From: Opitutaceae bacterium
GTDB lineage: Bacteria; Verrucomicrobiota; Verrucomicrobiia; Opitutales; Opitutaceae
Length of the DNA stretch: 64,000 nucleotides
Direction of reading: 5' to 3'
Assembly: GCA_041395105.1 (NCBI GenBank)
Contig: JAWLBB010000002.1
Coordinates: 124,001-188,000, forward strand
Under the pieces are notes generated by a model that was not told where the DNA came from, searched no databases, and saw only the letters and a list, made by a program, of their open reading frames with translations. A program made the position numbers and the translations under genes. Shown here piece after piece: positions 7,914-17,013 of this stretch; position 1 is the stretch's first letter, and every line of letters begins with the position of its first letter.

Positions 7914-9644
7914 TCAGTCGAGGTCGCCCACCGTGTTGCCGATGACTTCCTCCAGGGTCGTCAGACCCGCAACTGATTTCCGGATACCGTCTTCGCGCAT
8001 TGAGTGCATCCCGAGCTCCCGGGCCCGTTGCCGCAACCGGAAGGAACTGGCCCCCTCGAAAACCAGTTCCTGCACCTTTTCGTCGATCAGGAAAATCTCG
8101 AAGATCCCCATCCGGCCGCGGTAGCCGGTATTGGAGCACTCGACGCACCCCATACCCTTGCGGAAGGTGGATTGTTTGCGGATTTCATCGGTCAGGTTGA
8201 GGGCGGCCAACTCGTGAGCTTCGGGCACGACGGGCTCGGCGCAGGCCTTGCAGACCTTCCTGACGAGGCGTTGGGCCATGGCGGCCCGCAGAGAAGTGGC
8301 GACGAGGAAGGGTTTGACCCCGAGATCGACGAGGCGGCTGACCGCGCTGGGGGCGTCGTTGGTATGGAGGGTGCTGAAGACCAGATGGCCGGTCAGGGAG
8401 GCATTGATGGCAATCTCGGCGGTTTCAAGATCCCGGATCTCACCGATCATGATGATATTGGGCGCCTGGCGGAGCATGGCCCGCAATGCCGAGGAAAAAG
8501 TCATCCCGACATCCTGACGGACCGGCACCTGGTTGATCCCGTTGATCTGGTATTCGACCGGATCCTCAACCGTGATGATCTTCCGGTCCGGTCGATTGAT
8601 TTCGTTGAGGCAGGCGTAGAGAGTGGTCGTCTTGCCGGAGCCGGTCGGTCCGGTCACGAGTATGATGCCGTCCGGGAGCGTGATCAGGCGCTCAAAAACG
8701 CTCTGGTCATCGGTAAAGAACCCCAGCTCGGGCAACCCGAGGAGCAACCCCTCCTTGTCGAGGATCCGCATTACGATACTCTCGCCGTGGGCGGTCGGCA
8801 GCGAGGAAACGCGAAGATCGACCGTCCGGTTTTCGATCAGCAACTGGATGCGGCCGTCCTGGGGAACCCGCTTCTCGGCGATGCTGATATTCGACATGAT
8901 CTTGACCCGTGAGATGATGGCCATCTGCAGCCGTTTGGGCGGATTCTCGACCTCCTGAAGGACCCCGTCGATCCGGTAGCGCACCCGGAAGCGTTTCTCG
9001 AGCGGCTCCAGATGGATGTCGGAAGCGCGCCGGCGGAAGGCTTCGGTGATGATGACATGGACCAATCGGATGATGGGCGCGTCCGCCTCAGTCGACGTCC
9101 GGTCAATGTCAGTCGCGGGGGCCCTGCTTTCGATCCTGTCGCCCCCTGGAAGGGCGAGGTCATCGAGGAAGGACTCCATCGTGTTCGTATTGACCCCATA
9201 ACAGCGCGTGATCTCCTCACTGATCTCGTGATAGGCCGCGAGATGAGGCTCAACCTCAAATCGCAGGACATGACTGAGGGTGTCGACCGCCTGGACATCG
9301 AGGGGATCGCTGATGGCGACCCGCAGGACATTCCCCTCAATCGACAAAGGAAGGACGTGAAAGCGCTCAGCCATCTCCCGGGGGACGGCCTCGATCGCTC
9401 CGAAATCCGGCCGGAACGTCTTGAAGTCGATGATCGGCATCCGGAACTCGGCCGCCAGCAGTTGGGTGATGGCGGCCGGCTCGATCCTCCTCTCGCTGAT
9501 GAGCAGGTCGATCAGCCCCCTTGGTGCCGATGTCAGGTCCTCATTCTCGACCCGGCGACCGCGGATCTCGTCGACGACCTCAGGATCGACCAACCCCTTC
9601 TCCAGAAGGAGCCGGACCACATAGTCGTCCCTGGTGCTCACCAT
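7914..9644 (-). CDS. Second PilB/GspE family ATPase (next to rho)
   Basis: Predicted extension or secretion ATPase of 576 residues from the ATG at 9644. The frame extends to a TTG at 9680, but ATG is preferred. Domains: an MshEN-like N-terminal domain (about 15-165), the catalytic core with Walker A GPTGSGKTTTLYA, IITVEDPVEYQ, Walker B (IIMIGEIRDLETA) and GHLVFSTLHTND, then zinc cysteines CKAC and CVEC, and YRGRMGIFE. All motifs are intact, so it should be an active motor. It is clearly a paralogue of the pilB-like gene at 5024-6751. One may serve the pilus and the other a type II secretion or specialised pilus system; the sequence does not decide which. Confidence 0.9.
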   Translation of the reverse strand: MVSTRDDYVVRLLLEKGLVDPEVVDEIRGRRVENEDLTSAPRGLIDLLISERRIEPAAITQLLAAEFRMPIIDFKTFRPDFGAIEAVPREMAERFHVLPLSIEGNVLRVAISDPLDVQAVDTLSHVLRFEVEPHLAAYHEISEEITRCYGVNTNTMESFLDDLALPGGDRIESRAPATDIDRTSTEADAPIIRLVHVIITEAFRRRASDIHLEPLEKRFRVRYRIDGVLQEVENPPKRLQMAIISRVKIMSNISIAEKRVPQDGRIQLLIENRTVDLRVSSLPTAHGESIVMRILDKEGLLLGLPELGFFTDDQSVFERLITLPDGIILVTGPTGSGKTTTLYACLNEINRPDRKIITVEDPVEYQINGINQVPVRQDVGMTFSSALRAMLRQAPNIIMIGEIRDLETAEIAINASLTGHLVFSTLHTNDAPSAVSRLVDLGVKPFLVATSLRAAMAQRLVRKVCKACAEPVVPEAHELAALNLTDEIRKQSTFRKGMGCVECSNTGYRGRMGIFEIFLIDEKVQELVFEGASSFRLRQRARELGMHSMREDGIRKSVAGLTTLEEVIGNTVGDLD

Positions 9645-9680
9645 GGCAGATAAGAAACGGTCGATGCCATCCGGCAACAA

Positions 9681-11609
9681 TCAACGATTCAGGGACATGA
9701 GGAATTCGGCATTGGTCCGGGTCTTGCGCAGACGCGTGATGAGCATCTCCATCGCTTCGCTCGGTGGCACGCCCTGCATGATCCGGCGCAAGGCGTAAAT
9801 CCGGCTCAACTCCTCGGGGTGATAGAGCAACTCCTCCTTCCGGGTGCCACTGCGCTCCACATTAATAGAAGGGAAGATACGCTTGTTGACGAGGTCGCGG
9901 TCGAGATGGACCTCCATATTCCCGGTCCCTTTGAATTCTTCGAAAATAACCTCGTCCATCCGGCTGCCCGTGTCCACCAGGGCCGAGGCCATGATGGTCA
10001 GGCTGCCGCCCCCCTCGATATTGCGGGCGGCTCCAAAAAAGCGCTTCGGCTTCTGGAGGGCCGTGGCCTCCAGACCGCCCGACATTATCTTCCCGCTGTT
10101 GGATGCGAGTGCATTGTAGGCACGGGCCAACCGGGTGATCGAGTCCAGAAGGATGACCACGTGCTCGCCGATTTCGATCAGGCGACGGGCCTTGGAGATG
10201 ACCATTTCGGCGGCATGGACATGGCTTTCCGGGCTCTCATCGAATGTCGAACTGACGACCTCTCCGCGGACATTGCGGCGGAAATCGGTGACCTCCTCCG
10301 GCCGCTCGTCGATCAGGAGCACGATGAGCCGGGCATTGGGACTGTTGATGGCCACGGCATTGGCGATTCCCTGAAGCAGGATCGTTTTGCCGGTCCGGGG
10401 CGGCGCGACGATCAACCCACGCTGGCCGAACCCGATCGGGGTGAGTATATCGAAGACCCGCATCGACACTTCCTTGGCCGGCTTTTCCGAAACCACCTCG
10501 AGCAGGATTCGCTCGGTCGGATAGAACGGAATCAGATCCTCGAACGGAGCGATGTCCGCCACGGTCGAAGGATCCCGACCCATCGCTGATTTGATCTTGA
10601 GGACTGCCGGGCAGCGCTCCGCTTCCTCGGGCGGTTTGACAAGGGCTTCGATCTCGTGCCCCCGCTTCAGGCCAAAGCTGCGAATGAAGGCGCTCGAAAG
10701 AAAACTGCTTTCCGGCAGAAGGCGGTAATTGTTCGAACTGTGGACGATGAATCCGTGGCCTTCCGGAGAGAGATCGAGGTGTCCTCGATCGATCAAGGGG
10801 GTCCTGGACTCCCGCACCTGGTTGAAGAGATCGCGAAGCAACTGCCGGCGGCTCGGGCGCCCCTCGACCTTGATTCCGCGACCCTGAACAAAGGCGGTCA
10901 ATTCGCCCAGATTGAGGGCGTCCACCTGATCGAGGAAGACCGGGTCCCCCCCACTCGCTTCGATCTCGGCGGCTCGGGCGGACATCTCTTCCAGACTGAC
11001 ATAATGAGACGGGTCGGGAAGATCCCCGTAAAGCTGTACCAGGTCATCCGGCGGAAGCGGCTGGATCCAACCCGGGGTCTCGTTGCGGGGACCTCCTCCG
11101 CCGCCTCCTCCCCGACCCTTCTTGCCCTTCTTGCCCTTCTTGCGAAATCCACCCTGTTGGCCGAATCCATGACCGCGGCGATCATCGCCGCGAAACGACG
11201 AATCGTCGCCGCGCTGCTCGGGACGAATCCGGTAGCCATTTCCATTGCCTTCCGATCTGGGACCGCCCCGATCCCCCCGATCTCCCGTTTCAGGGACCGA
11301 TCGCTCGGCCTCCGGCGCCTTCGCGGATTGGGATTCGTTTCCGGTCGCAGCAGGCGGGTTTTCCTGCACGGGGGCCGATGCCGGTGGGGTCGCCTTTTCG
11401 ACTGTTTCCGGGGCCGCCGTCGGCCGCTCCTCCGAGGCAGCCGGAGGTGGAGCTTCGGAAGATTCTCCTCTGGCTGCCTTCCTGGGGGACCGCCGGTTCG
11501 GAGTCCTCCGGGTCTTCGGTTTCGACTCCGCCTTGGCTTCGGCGGCGGGAGACGCGGCCTTGGAGGCGTCACTTGTATCCATCTCGTTATCCATGCTTCG
11601 GGCAGACAC
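9681..11609 (-). CDS. rho: Transcription termination factor Rho with long low-complexity N-terminal extension
   Basis: Hexameric RNA helicase that ends transcription at Rho-dependent sites. Up to 642 residues, about 220 longer than the Escherichia coli protein. The excess is N-terminal: an Ala/Pro/Glu/Lys-rich stretch (about 15-100), a Gly/Arg/Asp-rich stretch with FRGDDRRGHGFG, a KKGKKGKKG segment and a run of seven glycines (to about 175). The Rho core follows, with the cold-shock-like RNA-binding domain (SPEGHGFIVHSSNNYRLLPE) and the ATPase with Walker A PPRTGKTILLQ. A GTG at 11609 has AAGG about five bases upstream and is a plausible start; ATG at 11594 is the alternative. It lies 70 bases after coaE and directly before the pilB-like gene. 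Confidence 0.95.
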   Translation of the reverse strand: MSARSMDNEMDTSDASKAASPAAEAKAESKPKTRRTPNRRSPRKAARGESSEAPPPAASEERPTAAPETVEKATPPASAPVQENPPAATGNESQSAKAPEAERSVPETGDRGDRGGPRSEGNGNGYRIRPEQRGDDSSFRGDDRRGHGFGQQGGFRKKGKKGKKGRGGGGGGGPRNETPGWIQPLPPDDLVQLYGDLPDPSHYVSLEEMSARAAEIEASGGDPVFLDQVDALNLGELTAFVQGRGIKVEGRPSRRQLLRDLFNQVRESRTPLIDRGHLDLSPEGHGFIVHSSNNYRLLPESSFLSSAFIRSFGLKRGHEIEALVKPPEEAERCPAVLKIKSAMGRDPSTVADIAPFEDLIPFYPTERILLEVVSEKPAKEVSMRVFDILTPIGFGQRGLIVAPPRTGKTILLQGIANAVAINSPNARLIVLLIDERPEEVTDFRRNVRGEVVSSTFDESPESHVHAAEMVISKARRLIEIGEHVVILLDSITRLARAYNALASNSGKIMSGGLEATALQKPKRFFGAARNIEGGGSLTIMASALVDTGSRMDEVIFEEFKGTGNMEVHLDRDLVNKRIFPSINVERSGTRKEELLYHPEELSRIYALRRIMQGVPPSEAMEMLITRLRKTRTNAEFLMSLNR

Positions 11610-11679
11610 ACACCTTATCCGGACCGACCCGTCGTGCGGTTGAGGTCTCCGGGAAATCCCGGAATCGAAAAGGCGTGGT

Positions 11680-12318
11680 TTAGGTGAGGTTTCTTGTTTG
11701 GGTCAACCAGTCAATCTGGTCGGATAGAAAAGGGAGCGTGCCGCTATTGAGCAGAACACAGTCCGCCAAATCGATCTTTCGGGAAAGCGGAAGCTGCGCG
11801 GCAATGCGTTGGTCGGCTTCCTCGGCAGTCATCCCACGCCGGCCAAGCCGCTCAAGCTGTGTCCGCCGATCACAGGCTACACAGATCGTGAAATCAAACC
11901 ATTTCTGGAGGTTTTTCTCGAAAAGAAGCGGGATCTCCACGACATGGTGCCGGTCCGGCTCCCCTCGAATCCTCCCCTGCCAGCGATCCGAGACCCGCGG
12001 ATGGAGGATTTCTTCGAGAACGGCAAGGCGGGATCGATCGGCAAAGACGATCGCCCCGAGAGCCTTGCGGTTGAGAGATCCGTCAGCGGCAAAGACGGAA
12101 GTCCCGAAGGCGTCGACGATCTCCCGGAGAACCTGCGAATCCGAGACGAGGAGCTCCCGGACAATCTCGTCGCAGTCGATCCGTTCGATTCCCCGCTCGC
12201 CCAGCAATCGCCCGGCGGTGGATTTGCCGCACCCAATGGTTCCGGTGAGTCCGATATTCAAAGGTGAAGAGGGGGTTCTGCCTCCGGCTTGGAGGACAGT
12301 GAGAATGGATGAAAACAA
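11680..12318 (-). CDS. coaE: Dephospho-CoA kinase
   Basis: Last enzyme of coenzyme A synthesis: phosphorylates the 3-prime hydroxyl of dephospho-CoA with ATP. The P-loop is GTIGCGKST, preceded by LNIGLTG, which is the usual N-terminus of CoaE. The frame extends to a TTG at 12318 (212 residues), but a TTG at 12261 giving 193 residues starting MNIGLTG matches normal family length and is likely the true start. Other family features are the CDEIVRE segment and the HPRV region after the lid. It heads the minus-strand run into rho, and diverges from the yifB gene. Confidence 0.9.
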   Translation of the reverse strand: MFSSILTVLQAGGRTPSSPLNIGLTGTIGCGKSTAGRLLGERGIERIDCDEIVRELLVSDSQVLREIVDAFGTSVFAADGSLNRKALGAIVFADRSRLAVLEEILHPRVSDRWQGRIRGEPDRHHVVEIPLLFEKNLQKWFDFTICVACDRRTQLERLGRRGMTAEEADQRIAAQLPLSRKIDLADCVLLNSGTLPFLSDQIDWLTQTRNLT

Positions 12319-12450
12319 AACCTGAAGGAAGAGAATTCCCGGGGTTTGTCCACGGGGATTCCGCAGGTTTACCCGATTTGCATGAAGGTGAACAAATGAA
12401 CCCTATCGCGATTGACAGAAACCCGGGTGCTCCTTTGACTCGTCCCGCCC

Positions 12451-13989
12451 ATGTCGCTCGCCACCGTCTGTTCTGCCGCCCTGCAGGGGATTGATGCCGT
12501 CCCGGTCACGGTCGAGGTCAACAGCGGCCAGTCCGGCGATCCCAGGCTCATCCTGGTCGGCCTGCCTGATGCCGCGGTCAAGGAGTCCGACGACCGGGTC
12601 TTTTCGGCTCTGACCAATACGAACTTCGATCCTCCCCGACTCCGGACGACGATCAATCTGGCACCAGGTGACCTGAAGAAAGAGGGCCCGATTTACGACC
12701 TGCCGATTGCACTGGGCATACTCGCGGCCACCAATCAGTTTCACGCCGTCGAGAATCTTGATGACTACCTGCTGGCCGGTGAACTGAGCCTCTCCGGCGC
12801 CACCCGGCCGATCCGGGGCGGCCTGGCCATGGCCCAATTGGCGAAGAAACTCGGTCGCCGCGGCATCCTCCTCCCCACCGTTTCAGCCCGTGAGGCCGCC
12901 CTGGTCCGGGACATCCCGGTCTATGCGGTCGATTCGCTCGACCAGGCGGTTCGATTTCTGGAAGGAGAATGTCCCCTTGAGCCGCTGTCGGCCGATCCTC
13001 CGGCGGCCGATCCGCAATCTGAACCGGGCAATGACTTCTCCGAGATCAAGGGTCAGGCCGCGGTGCGCCGCGCAGTCGAGGTCGCGGTTGCCGGGGGGCA
13101 CAACCTCCTGATGATCGGCCCTCCCGGATCAGGCAAATCAATGATTGCCAAGCGGATTCCGACCATCATGACCACGCCGGGACTGGACGAGTTCCTGGAT
13201 GTCCTCCGGATCCATTCGGCAGCCGGTCGGACCATCAACGGCGGGCTTCCCTTCATGAAGCGACCCTTCCGTTCGCCTCACCATACGATCAGCGACGTCG
13301 GCCTGTTGGGAGGAGGATCCATCCCGGGGCCCGGTGAAATCTCGCTCGCGCACAACGGGGTTCTCTTCCTGGACGAACTCCCCGAATTCAAGCGCTCGGC
13401 CCTGGAGGTACTCCGGCAGCCTCTCGAGGACGGCACCGTCTCCATCTCGCGCAGCGCCGGCAAGGTCGAGTTGCCCTGCAGTTTCATGCTGGTCGCCGCG
13501 ATGAATCCCTGCCCCTGCGGGTATCTCGGGGATGCCAGACGCGAATGCCGTTGCTCCCCGAGCCAGATCCAGCGCTACAGGGCCAGGATCAGCGGCCCCC
13601 TGCTGGACCGGATCGATATTCACATCGAGGCTCCCGCCCTCGGCATCGGCGAACTGCGCCGTGAGGAGCCCGGCGAGTCCTCCTCGGTCATTCAAGGCCG
13701 GGTCGAAAAGGCCCGGGACCGGCAACGGCGACGGTTGCGTTCGCGGAGAACTCCCTGCAATGCTAGGATGAGCCAACGGCAGATTCGTGAACATTGCCGG
13801 ATTGACGACAAACTGGGCGATCTGCTTCAGGGAGCGATGGAGCAATTGTCGCTCTCGGCACGGGCCTACGACCGGATCCTGAAAGTCGCCCGGACAATCG
13901 CCGACCTGGCCGGCGCCGAATCAATCGGCCAATCCCACCTGCTCGAAGCCATCCAGTACCGCAGCCTCGACCGGAATGTCTTTTACTGA
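12451..13989 (+). CDS. comM: YifB/ComM family Mg chelatase-like AAA+ ATPase
   Basis: Hexameric AAA+ ATPase; characterised ComM proteins promote branch migration during natural transformation. The 512 residues have the expected architecture: an N-terminal ChlI/Lon-protease-like domain (about 20-145; APGDLKKEGPIYDLPIALG), an AAA domain with Walker A GPPGSGKSM (about 228) and Walker B VLFLDELPEF (about 308), a cysteine segment MNPCPCGYLGD, and a C-terminal helical domain ending RSLDRNVFY. All motifs are intact. ATG start with no clear Shine-Dalgarno. It stands alone, divergent from coaE. In an organism with pilus motors on the opposite strand, a role in DNA uptake is plausible but unproven. Confidence 0.92.
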   Translation: MSLATVCSAALQGIDAVPVTVEVNSGQSGDPRLILVGLPDAAVKESDDRVFSALTNTNFDPPRLRTTINLAPGDLKKEGPIYDLPIALGILAATNQFHAVENLDDYLLAGELSLSGATRPIRGGLAMAQLAKKLGRRGILLPTVSAREAALVRDIPVYAVDSLDQAVRFLEGECPLEPLSADPPAADPQSEPGNDFSEIKGQAAVRRAVEVAVAGGHNLLMIGPPGSGKSMIAKRIPTIMTTPGLDEFLDVLRIHSAAGRTINGGLPFMKRPFRSPHHTISDVGLLGGGSIPGPGEISLAHNGVLFLDELPEFKRSALEVLRQPLEDGTVSISRSAGKVELPCSFMLVAAMNPCPCGYLGDARRECRCSPSQIQRYRARISGPLLDRIDIHIEAPALGIGELRREEPGESSSVIQGRVEKARDRQRRRLRSRRTPCNARMSQRQIREHCRIDDKLGDLLQGAMEQLSLSARAYDRILKVARTIADLAGAESIGQSHLLEAIQYRSLDRNVFY

Positions 13990-14061
13990 GTTCCCAGAGG
14001 GGTCAGAGCGCGACGATCGCATTGGCATGCATTACGTAACGCAATGCCTCCGTGGCCGTCT

Positions 14062-14117
14062 TCCAAATCCGAACAGCTGAAAAAATACCGCTTTCCCTGG
14101 TGCTGTTCGGGGCAGCC
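14062..14117. repeat. Inverted repeat between yifB and ndk
   Basis: CCGAACAGC (about 14074-14082) and GCTGTTCGG (about 14102-14110) are perfect 9-base arms around a roughly 20-base spacer just beyond the ndk stop. It may mark the end of the ndk transcript, but no proper T-run follows on that strand. The two genes are convergent here. Confidence 0.3.
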
Positions 14118-14531
14118 CTAGAACAATTCGCCGGCCGCAAAGAAGCGCTTGAGTTCGATGGCGGCATTCTCGTCGCTGTCGGAGGCGTGAACCACGTTGA
14201 CCATGACGTCCTTGCCGAAATCGCCCCGGATGGTGCCCTTCTCCGCCTTGCTCGAGTCGGTCGGGCCGAGAAGAGTGCGGACCTTGTCGACAATCCCCTC
14301 CCCTTCAAGGGCCATCACGATGACCGGCTCGGAGCTCATGAAATTCTCGATCTCCGGGTAAAACGGCTTGTCCGCAACGTGTGCGTAGTGCTCACGCAGC
14401 AAAGCGGGAGTCAACTGGATCATCTTGCAACCAACGACCTTGAAGCCGGTGCTCTCGAAACGAGCCAACACCTGGCCCACGTGGCCCTGCTTCATGCAAT
14501 CGGGCTTAAAAATGATAAGAGTTCTATCCAT
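14118..14531 (-). CDS. ndk: Nucleoside diphosphate kinase
   Basis: Transfers the gamma-phosphate between nucleoside triphosphates and diphosphates through a phosphohistidine. From the ATG at 14531 the protein has 137 residues, normal for the family; an upstream in-frame start at 14573 would add an unneeded 14. The N-terminus MDRTLIIFKPD and the active-site region NVVHASDS (His near residue 115) are diagnostic. It lies 97 bases after fabF on the same strand and is probably the last gene of the fab run, although a palindrome in the gap could separate the transcripts. Confidence 0.96.
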   Translation of the reverse strand: MDRTLIIFKPDCMKQGHVGQVLARFESTGFKVVGCKMIQLTPALLREHYAHVADKPFYPEIENFMSSEPVIVMALEGEGIVDKVRTLLGPTDSSKAEKGTIRGDFGKDVMVNVVHASDSDENAAIELKRFFAAGELF

Positions 14532-14602
14532 AGATTCGGTGAGATTAGCATCGGGAGATGCGTTGAAAAGCATTGAATTCGCCGCTTTCGGACCGCGGAG
14601 AT

Positions 14603-14618
14603 TCGACCCCGGGGTCGA
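14603..14618. repeat. Perfect 16-base palindrome between fabF and ndk
   Basis: TCGACCCCGGGGTCGA is a perfect palindrome in the 97-base gap, and flanking CCGC/GCGG bases extend the symmetry imperfectly. No T-run follows on either strand. It could be an operator, an RNA hairpin or chance. Confidence 0.35.
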
Positions 14619-14628
14619 GCGGATTCCT

Positions 14629-15879
14629 TCAGATCGCCCGGAAAACGAGCGAAGCGTTCTGACCGCCGAAACCCAGATTGTTGCTCATCGCAACCCGGAC
14701 GGAACCGGTCTGGGCGACGTTGGGCACGTAGTCGAGGTCACATTCCGGATCCGGCTCATCGTAATTGATGGTTGCCGGAATGGAACCGGTCTGGAGGACC
14801 TTGGCAGTGATGGCCGCTTCGATCCCGCCGGCCGCGCCCAGGAGGTGGCCGGTCATCGACTTGGTCGAACTCATCTTGATCCGGTAGGCATGTTCCCCGA
14901 GAACGGCTTTGACCGCCATCGTCTCGAATTTGTCGTTGTAGGGCGTCGACGTGCCGTGGGCGTTGATGTAGTTGATCTCGTCCGGATTGATCCGGCCATC
15001 CTTCAGCGCCTCTCGCATGGCCAACGAAAGACCACGACCCTCGGGATCGGGCTGAGTGATGTGAAAGGCGTCGCAGGAAGATCCGTAGCCGCTGATCTCA
15101 CAGTAGATCCGGGCGCCGCGGGCCCTGGCGTGTTCGAGGGTCTCCAGCACAAGAATGCCGGATCCTTCGCCCATGATGAACCCATCGCGGCCGATGTCGA
15201 AGGGGCGCGACGCCTGGGCGGGAGAGTCATTGCGGGTGCTCATCGCCTTCATCGCACAGAAACCGGCAAATCCGAGAGGGGTGATGGCGGCCTCGCTGCC
15301 ACCCGCCAGCATGATGTCGGCGCCTCCCGACCGGAGGGTGCGCAGCGCCTCTCCGATGCAGTGGGTGGCGGTCGCGCAGGCTGTCACAATGGACATGTTC
15401 GGACCGCGTGCGCCGACTTCGATCGCGATGATGCCGCTCGCCATGTTTGCGATGAGCGACGGAATCATGAAGGGGGAAATCTTGCGTGGCCCCCGCTCAA
15501 AGAGAATACGGGACTGATTCTCGATCGTCCACATTCCCCCGATACCGGAGCCGACAAAGACGCCGAAGCGTTCCGAATTCAACGAGGAGGTATCGAGTCC
15601 CGCGTCCTCGACGGCGCGCTTGGTCGCCGCCACGGCAAAATGAGTGTAGCGGTCATTGCGGCGGACTTCCTTCGGCGGCATATAGTCCTCCGCCTTGAAA
15701 TCGGCGACCTCGGCGCCGATCTGGCAGGAATACTCCGTCGTGTCAAAAGCCTGGACGCGACTCACCCCGGATCTGCCGGCCAGGATACTGGCCCAGAACG
15801 CATCGATGTCCTGCCCCAGAGAGGTGATCACTCCGAGGCCGGTCACCACTATCCGGCGTTTGTCGTTGGGGTATTCCAT
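14629..15879 (-). CDS. fabF: Beta-ketoacyl-ACP synthase II
   Basis: Condensing enzyme of fatty acid elongation; joins malonyl-ACP to acyl-ACP. The ATG at 15879 gives 416 residues starting MEYPNDKRRIVVTGLG, the normal FabF length and N-terminus; an upstream in-frame start at 15927 is less likely. The active-site Cys lies in SIVTACATATH, with the two catalytic histidines in NAHGTSTPYND and SMTGHLLGAAG. All are intact. It follows acpP by 69 bases in the order fabG-acpP-fabF. Confidence 0.96.
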   Translation of the reverse strand: MEYPNDKRRIVVTGLGVITSLGQDIDAFWASILAGRSGVSRVQAFDTTEYSCQIGAEVADFKAEDYMPPKEVRRNDRYTHFAVAATKRAVEDAGLDTSSLNSERFGVFVGSGIGGMWTIENQSRILFERGPRKISPFMIPSLIANMASGIIAIEVGARGPNMSIVTACATATHCIGEALRTLRSGGADIMLAGGSEAAITPLGFAGFCAMKAMSTRNDSPAQASRPFDIGRDGFIMGEGSGILVLETLEHARARGARIYCEISGYGSSCDAFHITQPDPEGRGLSLAMREALKDGRINPDEINYINAHGTSTPYNDKFETMAVKAVLGEHAYRIKMSSTKSMTGHLLGAAGGIEAAITAKVLQTGSIPATINYDEPDPECDLDYVPNVAQTGSVRVAMSNNLGFGGQNASLVFRAI

Positions 15880-15948
15880 GAAAAAAGCCCTGCTCACGCG
15901 GTCATCACGGACCCATGAGCAGAGCAAACAATCCGGTGAGCGCCGAAG

Positions 15949-16212
15949 TCAGGAGCCTGAGGACTTCTCGCTGATGTACTTGATGACATCCCCGACCGTC
16001 TGGAGCTTTTCGGCATCCGACTCGGGAATCTCACCATTGATCTCATCTTTGAACTCCTCTTCGAAGGCCATGATCAACTCGACTGTGTCGAGCGAATCGG
16101 CCCCGAGGTCGTCAAGGAAGGAGGCTTCCGGCGTTATCTGTTCTTCGTTAACGTTCAACTGGTTAACGATGATCTCTTTAACCCGCTGTTCGATGGTTTT
16201 CTGGTCGGCCAT
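15949..16212 (-). CDS. acpP: Acyl carrier protein
   Basis: Small acidic carrier of growing acyl chains. 87 residues, with the phosphopantetheine attachment serine in LGADSLDTVEL near residue 38 and a following acidic helix (IMAFEEEFKDEI). ATG start at 16212. It lies between fabG and fabF, the most common bacterial arrangement. The C-terminus is a few residues longer than in Escherichia coli. Confidence 0.97.
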   Translation of the reverse strand: MADQKTIEQRVKEIIVNQLNVNEEQITPEASFLDDLGADSLDTVELIMAFEEEFKDEINGEIPESDAEKLQTVGDVIKYISEKSSGS

Positions 16213-16248
16213 AGTCTTGCTGAAGTAATTGAAGGGTTGATCTTGGGA

Positions 16249-16995
16249 TCACATCACCATGCCGCCGTCAACGGTAAAAACCTGGCCTGTGATATAATTG
16301 GCTTCTTCCGAGCAGAGGTAGGCCACCATGTTGGCAATGTCGACGGATTCCCCAAATCGTTTCAGGGGAATTCCCGCGAGGATCTTCTCTCCGATTTCTC
16401 CGGTGAAGGCAGCCGTCATGTCGGTCCTGATGAATCCGGGAGCGACCGCATTGGCGGTGACTGAACGGGACGCGAATTCCCGGGCCAGGCTCTTGGTCAG
16501 TCCGATCATCCCGGCTTTCGCCGCCGCGTAATTCGTCTGCCCGGCATTGCCCGCGATGCCCGAGACCGAGCTGATGTTGACAATACGGCCCCAGCGCTTG
16601 CGGGTCATGGCCCGTCCCAATCCGCGCACCCAGTAAAAGCAGCTGGAGAGATTGGTCTGCAGGACATCCTGCCAATCCGCGTCCGACATGCGGAAGAGCA
16701 ATCCGTCCCGGGTGATCCCCGCATTGTTGACGAGGATATCAATCACGCCGAATTCGGCCAGCAGGGAGTCACTGGCCGCCTGGACGGCCGCACTGTCCGC
16801 AACATCGACCGGCAGGGCCCGTGCCCTGCCTCCCGACGCGATGATCCCGTCCGCCACCGCGGTGCAGGTCTCGGCGGTCCGGCTCACACAGATCACCTCG
16901 ACCCCGTTGGAGGCCAGGGTCTCGGCAATCGCTTTCCCGATGCCCCGACCGGCTCCGGTCACCAGGGCGGTTCGATTTTCAAAGGTAAGTGTCAT
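16249..16995 (-). CDS. fabG: 3-oxoacyl-ACP reductase
   Basis: NADPH-dependent short-chain dehydrogenase that reduces 3-oxoacyl-ACP in fatty acid synthesis. From the ATG at 16995 it has 248 residues, the normal length. Cofactor site TGAGRGIGKA, NNAG motif (LVNNAGITRDGLL), and catalytic Ser, Tyr and Lys in NISSVSGIAGNAGQTNYAAAK are all present. The C-terminus (ITGQVFTVDGGMVM) is typical of FabG. The end of the CysJ-like reductase gene lies 18 bases upstream and acpP follows, so the four genes are probably one transcript. Confidence 0.96.
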   Translation of the reverse strand: MTLTFENRTALVTGAGRGIGKAIAETLASNGVEVICVSRTAETCTAVADGIIASGGRARALPVDVADSAAVQAASDSLLAEFGVIDILVNNAGITRDGLLFRMSDADWQDVLQTNLSSCFYWVRGLGRAMTRKRWGRIVNISSVSGIAGNAGQTNYAAAKAGMIGLTKSLAREFASRSVTANAVAPGFIRTDMTAAFTGEIGEKILAGIPLKRFGESVDIANMVAYLCSEEANYITGQVFTVDGGMVM

Positions 16996-17013
16996 CAAAT
17001 GGGTGTTTTCTGC

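Noticed and set aside
12412..12440. Possible sigma-70 promoter upstream of yifB (TTGACA at 12412)
   Set aside because: A perfect -35 hexamer is present but the sequence 17 bases later (TTGACT) is not a credible -10 box.
14030..14050. Possible terminator between yifB and ndk (GCATT/AATGC with a TTACGTAA core)
   Set aside because: Short arms and no T-run on either strand; probably chance.
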